Shown in pieces: positions 8,592 to 18,102 of a stretch of 64,000 bases of DNA (the stretch's first letter is position 1; each line of letters opens with the position of its first letter). The DNA is taken from assembly GCA_963822255.1 (NCBI GenBank), contig CAWGGV010000009.1:620001-684000 (forward strand). Direction: 5' to 3'. This stretch comes from UBA7803 sp963822255 (GTDB taxonomy: Bacteria; Pseudomonadota; Gammaproteobacteria; Pseudomonadales; Azotimanducaceae). The notes under the pieces were generated by a model. It made no database searches and was not told the origin of the DNA. It was given only the letters and a program-made list of their open reading frames with translations. Made by a program: the position numbers and the translations under genes.

Positions 8592-10274
8592 TCAGGCGGT
8601 GCGCTCCAGGTCGAGGCCGAGCTCGTCCATCATCTGCTTGCGGATGAGGAACTTCTGCACCTTACCGGTGACGGTCATGGGAAACTCGCTGACGAAACGG
8701 ATGTAGCGGGGAATCTTGTGACGGGCGATGCGCTCCCGGCAGAACGCGCGGATTTCCTCCTCATCGGCCACCTCCCCCGGTGCCAGCTGGATCCACGCGC
8801 ACAGCTCCTCACCGTAGCGGGGGTCCGGCAGGCCCACCACCTGCACGTCGACCACTTTCGGATGCCGGTAGAGGAACTCCTCGATCTCCCGGGGATAGAG
8901 ATTCTCTCCGCCGCGGATCACCATATCCTTGATGCGGCCGACGATGTTGCCATAGCCATCCTCGTCGATGACGCCGATGTCGCCGGTGTGCATCCAGCCG
9001 CCCTGGTCGATGGCTTCCGCCGTCTTCTCCGCATCGTCCCAATAGCCGAGCATCACCGAGTAGCCGCGAGTGCACAGCTCGCCCGGCTGACCCCGCGGCA
9101 CCGTGTCGCCCCGCTCGTCGATCACCTTCACCTCGAGGTGCGGCTGCACCCGGCCTATGGTGGACACACGCCGCTCCACGGGATCGTCCGGCGAGCTCTG
9201 GAAGCTCACCGGGCTGGTCTCGGTCATGCCGTAAGCGATCGTGACGTCGGTCATGTGCAGACGCTCGATCACCTGCTTCATCACCTCCACCGGGCAGGGC
9301 GAGCCGGCCATGCAACCGGTGCGCAGGCTCGTCACGTCGTAGCGGGCGAATTCCGGATGCCCGAGCACGGCGATGAACATGGTCGGCACCCCGTAGAGCC
9401 CTGTGCAGCGCTCTCCCTGCACGGCTTCCAGCACCGCACCGGGGTCGAACGCCGGAGAGGGATAGACCATGGCCGCGCCGTGGGTGAGACAGCCGAGGTT
9501 CCCCATGACCATGCCGAAACAGTGATAGAGAGGTACCGGAATGCACAGCCTGTCGCCCGCCGTCAGGCCAATGCTGCGGCCGACGAAGAAGCCGTTGTTC
9601 AATATGTTCCGATGGGACAAGGTCGCCCCCTTGGGGGCGCCGGTGGTGCCGCTGGTGAACTGGATGTTGATGGCGTCCGCCGGGTCGAGGGCCGCCGCGG
9701 CACGCGCGACGGCGGCAACCGCCCCGGCATCGGCGCCCGCGCCAATCCGCTCGAGCTCGAGCCATCCGGGACGGGCGCCGCGGCCGATCTTGATCACCAT
9801 CTGCAGGGCCGGCAGCCGCTCCGCTGCGAGCCGTCCCGGCTCGGAGTCCAAGATCTCCGGCGCCAAGGCCTCCACCATGTCCACGTAGTCGCTGGTCTTG
9901 AAGCGGTCCGCGGTCACCAGCGCCCGCACCCCGACCTTGTTCAGCGTGTACTCCAGCTCCGAGAGCCGGTAAGCCGGATTGATCGTCACCAGGATCAGCC
10001 CGAGCCGGGCCGCCGCAAACTGGGTCAGCGTCCACTCGACGCAGTTGGGCGACCAGATACCGATGCGGTCTCCACGCTCCAGCCCGAGCGCCATGAGGCC
10101 CGCAGCCAGCGCGTCGGTGCGTTCGAGCAGTTCCCGGTAAGACAGCCGCGTGCCCTGATGCAGCGAAATCAGCGCCGGCGCGTCGGGCCAGCGGGCGGCG
10201 GCCTTCTGAAGCGCCATGCCGATGGTGTCGTCGAGCAGCGACGGCGTGTCCGCGCCTTTGACGTGGCTCTCCAT
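8592..10274 (-). CDS. acyl-CoA ligase (AMP-binding protein)
   Basis: A 560-residue adenylate-forming enzyme that would activate a carboxylic acid with ATP and then load CoA. All core motifs are present: FTSGTTGAPKG (P-loop), YGMTETSP, GWMHTGDIG, the hinge GRIKDMVIRGGENLYPREIE, and the C-terminal catalytic lysine in PMTVTGKVQK. The overall pattern resembles medium- or long-chain fatty-acyl-CoA synthetases of the FadD/AcsF type; the substrate is not decidable. ATG 10274 was chosen because it gives a normal N-terminus; the frame extends upstream to a GTG near 10319. It is divergent from the AsmA-like gene. Confidence 0.88.
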   Translation of the reverse strand: MESHVKGADTPSLLDDTIGMALQKAAARWPDAPALISLHQGTRLSYRELLERTDALAAGLMALGLERGDRIGIWSPNCVEWTLTQFAAARLGLILVTINPAYRLSELEYTLNKVGVRALVTADRFKTSDYVDMVEALAPEILDSEPGRLAAERLPALQMVIKIGRGARPGWLELERIGAGADAGAVAAVARAAAALDPADAINIQFTSGTTGAPKGATLSHRNILNNGFFVGRSIGLTAGDRLCIPVPLYHCFGMVMGNLGCLTHGAAMVYPSPAFDPGAVLEAVQGERCTGLYGVPTMFIAVLGHPEFARYDVTSLRTGCMAGSPCPVEVMKQVIERLHMTDVTIAYGMTETSPVSFQSSPDDPVERRVSTIGRVQPHLEVKVIDERGDTVPRGQPGELCTRGYSVMLGYWDDAEKTAEAIDQGGWMHTGDIGVIDEDGYGNIVGRIKDMVIRGGENLYPREIEEFLYRHPKVVDVQVVGLPDPRYGEELCAWIQLAPGEVADEEEIRAFCRERIARHKIPRYIRFVSEFPMTVTGKVQKFLIRKQMMDELGLDLERTA

Positions 10275-10428
10275 GAGGGCGGCTCCGTGTGGATCCGGCG
10301 GACCGCGCCGGCACATCACGGACGATACCGCTTTTCGTCTATCCTTTCAGGCTCACGGCTTCCGGCACATTCACTCACCCCGGATGATCGCGGGCTGCCT
10401 GAACCGATGAGGGAAATGTGACGAATCC

Positions 10429-13246
10429 ATGACCAGACCCTTGAAGATCGTGCTGATGGCGGTGGGCCTGGCTCTGCTGGTGTTCGCTGCGCTGATCGCC
10501 GCCGTGGCCCTGGTCGTCGATCCGGAGGATTACCGTCCTTATCTGGTGGACGCGGTGGAGCAGTCGACCGGCCGCAGCTTCGAGATCGACGGCCAGATCG
10601 GTCTCGAGGTGCTGCCCTGCTGCAGCCTTTCGCTGGGAACGGCCCGCCTCGGCAATCCCGGGGGATTTCCCGGCGGCACGTTTGCCTCGTTCGACCACGC
10701 CGCCGCCAGCATCGAGCTCTGGCCGCATGCTGGTCCATCGCCAGCTTCGTATCGGCGCCGTCACCGTGGACGGGCTCGACCTGAACCTCAGCCGACTGGC
10801 CGACGGACGGGTCAATTGGAGCCTCGGGCCGGAGGGCTCCGGCTCGGCTCCGCCGTCGCCGGCGAAAACGCTGAGCGGCGAACCTGCCGCGGCGGCCTTC
10901 ACGTCGCGGCGGTGATCCTGCGTGACGGGCGGGTTCGTTACCAGGACGGCCGGGGCGGTCTGGCCATGACTGCGACGGAGCTGCGGCTCGAAACCGGCAC
11001 GCATCGACTACGGCGCGGGCGGTCTGGCCGCCTTTCCACTGGACGGCTCGCTGACCATCCAGCAGGACGGCGTCGACGTCGCCGTCCGGCTGACCGTGGA
11101 GACCCGGCTGGCCATGACGGACGAGCGGCCTCTCTGGAGAGCCCCGTGGTGGTGGCCGTCGCCACCGGCGACGCCCTGCCCGGGACGAGGCCAACCTGCG
11201 GCTGACCGCGGCAACCATCGACGTCAGCGCCTGGCTCGCCGGCAGGTCGCCGACGAACCTGGAGGTGCATGCGCTGTCGGCAGACCTCACCGCCGTGGAC
11301 TCGGTGCTGCACGTCACGGGCGCGGGCTCGGCGGCAGTCGCCGGCAGCAAGCTCGGTGGTAACTTCACGCTGGAGGAGACCTCGCCGCGGCGGATCATGC
11401 AGGCGCTATCGTCCGCACCCTACCGGCCAGCCGACGAGCTGGCCCTGACCCGGCTTGCGGCGCAAGGCAACTGGTCCCTGACGCCGTCGCGGCTCTGTTC
11501 CTGCAGGAAGTCGCCGTGACGCCTGGACACGAGCCAGCTTCGCGGCAGCGCCGAGTTGGCCGACCTGTCCACCGGCGCGGTTCGTTTCGAGGCGGACCTG
11601 GACCAGCTCGATCTGGATCGTTATCGGCCGGCAGAGAACGAGGCTGCGGCGCCGGGCGGCGGCGCGCCCGGCGGCGGCGCGCCCGGTACCGGTCCAGCGG
11701 CGCAGCCGACTGCCGTTGCCCTCGGCGCTCTCGCGGGTGTGGAGCGGAGGGGACGTTGCGCATCGGTTCGCTGCAGGGGTCCGGCATGCATTTCGACGGC
11801 GTCGAGCTTCATCTCGCGGGCCACGACGGCAAGGTCTCGATCAGCCTCGCCGGCCGCACTCTCGGGGGCACCGTGGCTCTGGACGGGGGCGGCAAGGTCG
11901 CGCGGCGACGCGCCGCGGGTCGAGGGTCGGCTGGAGCTGGGCGAGGTTTCGCCCCGCCGGCTGCTCGAGGCGTTGGGATCACCGCCGGACACCGCCGACA
12001 GCCGGGTGCTCGCGCGGCTGTCGGGCACGGCGCAAGGTGGGCGCTGACGCCGCGCTCGGCAGCGCTTTCGAAGCTGGACCTTCAGCTCGACGACAGCCGA
12101 TCCGCGGCAATCTGGCGGATCGACGACTTCGACACTCTGGCCAGTCGCTTCGATCTGACCGCGGACCACCTGGACCTGGACCGCTACCTGCCGGCCCCGG
12201 CTGCCGCCGACTCGACCTCGGCCGTCGCGGCGCCCGCAGAGATTCCCGTGCAGACCTCCGGAACGCTCTCAACCAGCGGGCGGTTGCGGGCCAGGCGAAC
12301 TGATCATTGGGGGCGCCACCCTGCAGGACGCGCTGGCCGGAGTGAAGGCGGACCACGGGGTGCTGCGTCTCGACCCGGTGAGCGCCGGCCTCTACGGCGG
12401 CCAGCTACCAGGGCAGCCTGGCGGTGGACGCCACCGACGCCCCCGCGCGGGTGACGATGCAGCAGCAGCTGCACGACGTTCAGGTGAGCAGCTGCTCGCG
12501 CAGCTGTTCGGCACCGACGTGCTGTCGGGCGCGCTGTCGCTGCAGCTGGCCGGCTCCGGCGCCGGCGACGACCGTCTCCGACTGTCCTGCGCGATCTCGG
12601 CGCGGACGTATCCCTCGCGCTCGCCGACGGCGCGTATCGCGGGAGCGAACGTGCTCTACGAGCTGGAGCGCGCCCGGGCCCGGCTGCGCAACGAACCGGC
12701 GCCGAAGCCGCCGCGCCAAGCCGGAAACACCGATTCGGCATCTCTCCGCCGAAGGCCGGATGACCGACGGCGTCCTGCAGACGAACAAGCTGTCGGCGGA
12801 GACCGGCGCGTTGCGACTTCTCGGGCACGGCGGCATCAATCTGCTGGACCTCTCGCTGGATCTGTCGCTGGACGCCCAGGTGCTGCCGGCGGGCGCCGCC
12901 GCGGCCGGCCTGACGGAGCTCGCCGGCGCGACCATCCCGCTCACATTGCGCGGGCCGATCAGCGGTCCGAAGGTCGGCATGGATCTCGGCGGTCTCGTCA
13001 GCAACCAGTTGCGCAACGCCGTGGAGCAGCGGGCGCGCAGCGAGCTGATGGAACGACTCGAGAAGGGCGGGAAACCGGCGGCCGGCGCGAGCAGCGGTGA
13101 AGGCGCCGGAACCGATCCGTTCAGCAGAAGACCGACGCCGCGAAACCATCGACAAAAGACCTGCTGAAACGCGCACTGCACAACGCGCTGAAGCCCAAGC
13201 GGAGACGGACGCCCCGGGCGACGCCGCCGGTCCGCCACCGGGCTGA
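10429..13246 (+). pseudogene. AsmA family protein, broken by multiple frameshifts
   Basis: The N-terminus (MTRPLKIVLMAVG, a membrane helix, then DPEDYRPYLVDAVEQSTGR and DGQIGLEVLP) is a standard AsmA start: one inner-membrane helix followed by a long periplasmic beta-rich domain linked to outer-membrane biogenesis and lipid transport. Homology continues to a normal AsmA end (NQLRNAVEQRARSELMERL, then KDLLKRALHNALK), but the frame changes at least six times, for example near 10725, 10900, 11010, 11230, 11500 and 11930. No single frame encodes the protein. The intact product would be about 930 residues. Coding sense survives in every segment, which suggests sequencing or assembly indels, though recent decay is possible. 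A short GGGAP repeat is coded near 11655-11690. Confidence 0.75.
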
Positions 13247-13388
13247 GACCGCTCGGTCGGCTGCGCCATTCTTACAACTTTGCGAGCCGACACCTTCTGC
13301 TTTCCTGCAGCGGCGTTCCTGCAACGGCGGTGGCCTGTTCCCGACTGATCCTGCACGGCGGCTGGCGGAGCACGCTGCGACGGACCGG

Positions 13389-13404
13389 CGGCACGGGGTT
13401 TGCA
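13389..13404 (+). promoter_or_regulatory. candidate sigma54 (-24/-12) promoter
   Basis: CGGCACG, four bases, then TTGCA closely match the sigma54 consensus TGGCACG-N4-TTGCW, differing at the first base. The GG and GC elements are correctly spaced, and the ATG of the DUF4398 lipoprotein follows about 42 bases later behind a strong Shine-Dalgarno sequence (AGGAGGTGA). I see no sigma70-like promoter in the 200-base gap. An upstream activator site could lie inside the AsmA-like gene. Confidence 0.4.
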
Positions 13405-13445
13405 CACTTCTGCTCGAATCTCAAAGCACTGGCAGGAGGTGAGCC

Positions 13446-13859
13446 ATGCCGACCACGATCCGCTACCTACGCCTCGCCGTCCCGCTGGCATTCGCCGCCG
13501 GGATTACGGCGTGCGCTTCCAATCCGGAAATCGACCCGCGGGAGCTTCAGCGGGCGCAATCGGCGATTCAGGACGCCAAGCAAGTCAACGCCGGTGAGTA
13601 CGCTGCGGCGACGCTGGCCCATGCCCAGGATCGACTCGAGATGGCGCGCCAGGCCATCGACAACGGCAAGGAACAGAAGGCCCACAACCTGGTCGACGAA
13701 GCTGCGGTGCTGGCACAGCTCGCCCAAGCCGAGGCTCTGAAGCACGACTCCGAGCAATCCCTGGCCCAGATCCAGGACAGCCTGTCCGCCTTGCGCGACC
13801 AGCTGCCGGGGACGCAACAGGGAACTGAGAAGGGAACGGAGCAGGGAACGGAGCAATGA
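13446..13859 (+). CDS. DUF4398 lipoprotein
   Basis: A 137-residue lipoprotein: signal peptide with lipobox ITAC (Cys23), then a helical domain (ELQRAQSAIQDAK, then EYAAATLAHAQDRLEMARQAI and KAHNLVDEAAVLAQLAQAEAL) typical of DUF4398. The C-terminus ends in a short repeat (GTEKGTEQGTEQ) coded by 12-base tandem units. DUF4398 proteins are commonly coded next to, or fused with, OmpA-domain proteins, as here: the next gene begins 35 bases on and has its own DUF4398-like half. The role is presumably envelope integrity; the mechanism is unknown. Confidence 0.85.
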   Translation: MPTTIRYLRLAVPLAFAAGITACASNPEIDPRELQRAQSAIQDAKQVNAGEYAAATLAHAQDRLEMARQAIDNGKEQKAHNLVDEAAVLAQLAQAEALKHDSEQSLAQIQDSLSALRDQLPGTQQGTEKGTEQGTEQ

Positions 13860-13894
13860 CCTTGGCGACGCAGGACGATCACGGAGGAACGAAC

Positions 13895-14837
13895 ATGCAA
13901 CTCGAGCGAATATTCCATCGTCACCGGTGCCGCGCCCAGGCGGGGCTGGCGGCACTGGTGCTGGCGGTGGCCGCTTTGGCCGGTGGTTGCGCCAGCACCC
14001 AGGAAAATCCCGCGCTCCAGCAGGCGGAATCGCAGTACCAGCAGGCCCAGTCCGCCAACCGTATTCAGGAGTTCGCCAGCGACAGCATGCAGAAGGCGCA
14101 GGACAACCTGCGCCAGGCGAAATCAGCTGGCCGACGACGGCGGAAGCAGTGACGAGATCGAGCACTACGCGTTCATGACCGAGCGGTACGTCGACATCGC
14201 CCAGGCGCGCCTCGCCCGCGGGCTCGCTCAGGAAAAGATCAAGAACGCGGACCAGACGCGCCAGCAACTGCTGCTGGCCGCCGAAAAGCAGGAGTCCGCC
14301 CGCCACGAAGCCACCGCGGAGCAGGCGCAACAGAAGCTGAAGAGCACCCAGCAGGAGCTTCAGCAGACGCGGCAGTCGGCCGAGCACCTGGCCGATCAGC
14401 TCAAGGATCTGAAGGTTAAAGAAGACCAGCGCGGTACCGTCTTCACGCTATCGGACGTCGTCTTTGACTTCGACAGCGCCGATCTCAATCAGGGCGGTGA
14501 GCGCTCGGTGCAGCGCATCGCCGAGGCACTGCAAGGCAACCAGCAGGCAAACCAGCAGGGTCAGCAGATCGTCATCCAGGGCTACACCGACAGCGTCGGC
14601 AGCTCACAGTACAACAAAGACCTGTCGGAGCGACGCGCCAGGGCAGTGAAACAGGTGTTCGTCGACAATGGCATTCCGGAGGATCGTCTCCGGGTCGAAG
14701 GCTACGGCGAGCAGTACCCGGTCGCATCCAACGAGACGCCCCAGGGGCGTCAGCTCAACCGGCGGGTCGAGATCGTCGTCGCGCCCAAGGGCAGCTCCAC
14801 GACGCCGCCGCAGCGCGAGACTGCTTCGTCGTCGTAA
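13895..14837 (+). pseudogene. DUF4398-OmpA lipoprotein with one frameshift
   Basis: The N-terminal half (signal peptide, lipobox AGGC with Cys32, then a DUF4398-like helical region) reads in one frame to about 14125. The C-terminal half reads in the next frame (ADDGGSSDEIEHYAFMTERYVD onward) to 14837. The C-terminus is a complete OmpA-like peptidoglycan-binding domain (VVFDFDSADLNQGG, GYTDSVGSSQYNKDLSERRA, GYGEQYPVASNETPQGRQLNRRVE). A single indel around 14120-14140 separates the halves. The intact protein would be about 313 residues, anchored by lipid to a membrane and by the OmpA domain to the wall. It forms an operon with the preceding DUF4398 gene. A sequencing indel is a likely cause because both halves look well conserved. 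Confidence 0.8.
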
Positions 14838-14875
14838 GCGATTTCGGCGGGCGCGGGCAACCACGCCCTCTACGC

Positions 14876-14900
14876 GGAGCGACCTCCCGGAGGTCGCTCC
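14876..14900. terminator. perfect GC palindrome between convergent genes
   Basis: GGAGCGACCTC (14876-14886) and its exact complement GAGGTCGCTCC (14890-14900) surround a 3-base loop, forming an 11-bp stem. It sits between the OmpA-like gene and the convergent DNA ligase gene, so it can serve both strands. There is no T-run. The sequence also resembles the REP-like intergenic palindromes with a GGAGCGACCTC core that I recall from several gammaproteobacteria. Confidence 0.55.
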
Positions 14901-14915
14901 CGCCGCTCTGCCCGC

Positions 14916-16468
14916 TCAAGAGCTCGCTCCTCCACTCTGCTGGTAGATCCAGCGCACGGCGTCGACGGTATCGGTCTCCTCCGGCCGCTTGTCGGGGCGG
15001 TAGCCCTTGACTCGGGCGAAGCGCAACGCCATGCCGCCCGGATACTGAGGACTGGCTTGAATCTCGTTGAAGGCAACCTCCACCACCAGCTCGGGACGCA
15101 CGTGCACCACGTGGCCAGCCCGGGCGACGGCCAGGGACTGCAGCCGCTCGGTCTGCCATACCAGCATCTCGTCAGTGAGCCCCTTGAACGTCTTGCCGAG
15201 CATGACCCAGCCGCCGCTCGAGGGATCGCGCGCGCCCAGATGAAGGTTGCTGAGCCAGCCGCGACGTCGACCGCTGCCCCACTCCGCCGCCAGCACGATC
15301 AGATCAAGGGTATGAGCCTGCTTCACCTTCAGCCACGCCGAGCCGCGGCCGCCGGCCGCGTAGGCAGCCGTCAGCGACTTCGCCATCAGACCCTCGTGCC
15401 CCCGCTCCAGCGCCTCGCGCAGAAAGGCCTGCGCCTGGGCTAGGTCGTCGGTGACGCGGCGGCGGAATCACCAGCTCGGGAGCCAGCGCCCGCAACCGTT
15501 CGAAACGCGTCCGCGCAGGCCAGGTCGATCAGGTCGTCGCCGTCGTGATGCAGGCAATCGAACAGAAAAGGGCGAGAGGCAGCGAGGCGCGCATGGCGTC
15601 CACGTCGCTTCTGCGGCCGAACCGGCGCATGGTGACCTGGAACGGCGCCGGCCGGCCGTCGCTGCGCAACGCCAGGACCTCGCCGTCGAGAATCAGCGTC
15701 CGCGCCGGTAGAACGCGCGCCGCGTCGGCGATGTCCGGGAGACTTCCGGTGACGTCGTTCAGCCGCCGCGAGAAGATCCGCACCACGTCGTCGCGCTTGT
15801 GAATCTGCACCCGCGCACCGTCCAGCTTGTACTCGAGAGCTGCCTCTCCGAGCGTGGCCAAGGCATCGTCCATGTCCGCGGCCGGCTGGGCGAGCATCGG
15901 TTTCACCGGAGACAGCGGCTCGAGCCGGAATCGGCTGAGCCCGTCTGCACCATCGCCGAGCGCCGCCGCGGCAACCTTGGCTGGCTCGCCGGCGAGCATG
16001 ACGGCCCGCGCGCACCCGGTCGGCCGGCAGGGCGGCCGCCTCGGCGATGGCATCCACCAGCATCCCCTCCAGCGCGCCCTGGCGCAGCTCGCCGAGAACG
16101 AGCCGGCAGAGGAAATCGCGTTCTGCCGCGCCGGCCCTGGCAAACAGGCCCGCCAGCAGCTCGCCGCGCGCCTGCCTGGATCCTTTCCCGGTGGTGTCGG
16201 CGACCTGCTGAAACACCGCATCGACCTCCGCCACGGTCAGCGGCGCGGCGCTCGACCGTCGCCGGCGGCTGCGCCGCCAGCTCGCCGACCACCTGCCAGC
16301 CGAGACCGATCCGGCCCTGCGGCAGAACGCCGGTGAGGTATGCCACGATGACGTCACGTCGCCCGGGGCCGCTTCGGACAGGCAGCGGGCCAGCAGCGCA
16401 CGCTTGTCGAGGCGGCTGCGCGTGGCGGCCACCTGCCGGGAGACGTCGACCAGTCGGGAGAGCTGCAT
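14916..16468 (-). pseudogene. ATP-dependent DNA ligase, broken by frameshifts
   Basis: Fragments in all three frames spell one ATP-dependent DNA ligase. There is an N-terminal helical domain (MQLSRLVDVSRQVAATRSRLDKRALLARCL, in two parts here), then LTVAEVDAVFQQVADTTGKGS and LGELRQGALEGMLVDAIAEAA. The nucleotidyltransferase domain has the catalytic lysine motif EYKLDGARVQIHK (about 15800-15840) and LILDGEVLA. The OB-domain part contains EGLMAKSLTAAY and SAWLKVKQAHTLDLIVLAAEWG. At least five frame changes occur, near 16350, 16250, 16010, 15575 and 15450. Intact length would be about 510 residues, as in archaeal-type LigB-like bacterial ligases. It is divergent from the KaiC-like gene. Assembly indels and decay cannot be separated here. 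Confidence 0.8.
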
Positions 16469-16604
16469 GTCCCGGATTCTAAACGCGCCAGGGGCGGCGG
16501 CGGGAGCGGCCGCGCCCGCGGCCGGGGCGATTGCGAGTAGTCAATGCTCCTCGAACCGCAGAATCGTTATGCTTTTGCACTTGCCGCTGACCGATCGAGT
16601 TGGA

Positions 16605-18102
16605 ATGTCCGAAATCATGCCCGGGCGACCGCGCACATCCAGCGGCATCGCCGGCCTCGACGCGATCCTCGGCGGTGGTTTTCCCCCGCAGCGCCTTTAT
16701 CTGATCCAGGGCAATCCCGGCTCCGGCAAGACCACGCTGGGGATGCAGTTTCTGCTCGCCGGACTCGAGCAAGGCGAGCCGGGGCTGTACATCACGCTTT
16801 CCGAGTCCAGCGAGGAAGTCAGCGAGATGGCCACCTCCCACGGCTGGACGCTGGACGGTCTCGAGCGCATCACCCTCGATTCGGTGGACTCGCTGATCTC
16901 GGGCGACGCCCGCACTACGGTCTTTCATCCCTCCGAGGTGGAGCTGGACGCTGTCGCGGGCCTGATCACCGACACGGTCGAGCGTTGTCGGCCGATGCGG
17001 GCGGTGTTCGATTCCCTCTCCGAGTTCCGACTGCTGGCGGAGTCGGCGCTGCGCTACCGGCACCAGCTGCTGGAAATGAAGCGGCGGTTCGCCGCGCTCG
17101 GCATCACGGTGCTGTTACTGGACGACATGAGCCCGCGGGCCGGCATGCACGACCCTCACGTCCTGAGCCTGGCCCATGGGGTGGTGAACCTCAGGCACCT
17201 CGAGCCGGAGTACGGCGTGCCGCGGCGCCAGCTGCAGGCAACCAAGCTGCGCGCTGCCCGGGTGCAGGAGGGCTACCACGACTTCACCATCGAGACCGGC
17301 GGCCTGTCCGTTTATCCGCGCCTGCGCACACCCGATCAGCCAACCGACTTCCAGCCGATGCCCATTCCCAGCGGCAACGACCGGCTGGACTCGCTGCTGG
17401 GCGGCGGCATCGACCGCGGCACCACCACGCTTCTCATGGGATCCGCCGGCACCGGTAAATCGAGTCTGGCCCTGCTCTACGCCTCGCAAATGGCCGAGCG
17501 GGGCGAGACGGTGATGTTCTACACCTTCGACGAGTCGCTGCGCGATCGCCCTCGCCCGCGCCCGCGCGCTCGGCATGGACCTCGCCCGCCACATCGACGA
17601 CGGTCGTGTCGTCGCCGCCCAGCTGGACCCGGCGGCGCTGTCGCCGGGCGCGTTCGCCGACCAGATCCGGCGCGGCGTGCGGGATGGCGCCGGCATGGTG
17701 ATCGTCGACAGCCTGAACGGGTACCTGAACTCCATGCCCGGTGAACACTACCTGCTTCACCATCTGCACGAGCTATCGTCGTATCTCAATCATCATGGCG
17801 TCGCGACGATTCTGCTGCTCACCATGCACGGGGTCCTGCAGGAGTCCGGGGCCGGCGTCGAGCTCAGCTACCTGGCCGACATGGTGGTCTCGCTCAGGTT
17901 CTTCGAAAGTGCCGGCGAAGTCCGCAAGGCCATTGCCGTGATCAAGAAGCGCAGCGGCCTTCACGAGAACACCATCCGCGAGCTTCGCCTGTCGCCGGGC
18001 CGCGGGCTCGAGCTGGGGCCGCGCCTGGCCGACTTCTCCGGAGTGCTGACGGGCACGCCGCAGTTCCACGGCAAACGCGTCGACATCCTGGGGCGCGAAT
18101 GA
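16605..18102 (+). pseudogene. dual-domain KaiC/RAD55-like ATPase with one frameshift
   Basis: Two tandem RecA/KaiC ATPase domains. The first has Walker A GNPGSGKTT and the typical opening SGIAGLDAILGGGFPPQRLYLIQG. The second opens NDRLDSLLGGGIDRGTTTLLMG with Walker A GSAGTGKSS and later VIVDSLNGYLNSMPG and ELSYLADMVVSLRFFE. The frame changes once, around 17540-17575, after FYTFDES. Repairing one base restores about 498 residues. The stop overlaps the ATG of the hybrid kinase gene by 4 bases, so the two form one transcriptional unit. KaiC-like ATPases beside histidine kinases are common outside cyanobacteria and probably act in signalling; no KaiA or KaiB is visible. ATG 16605 was chosen; 16569 is an alternative. 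Confidence 0.8.

Noticed and set aside
7557..10421. Plus-strand open frame of 954 codons across the ClpP-fold and acyl-CoA ligase genes
   Set aside because: It spans two genes with clear families on the other strand; its composition is that of a shadow frame.
11655..11695. GGCGGCGCGCCC repeats as a regulatory or mobile element
   Set aside because: They code a GGGAP linker inside the AsmA-like gene, a simple coding repeat in GC-rich DNA.
16605..18102. Circadian clock locus because of KaiC-like domains
   Set aside because: There is no KaiA or KaiB, and KaiC-like ATPases are widespread in non-clock signalling.
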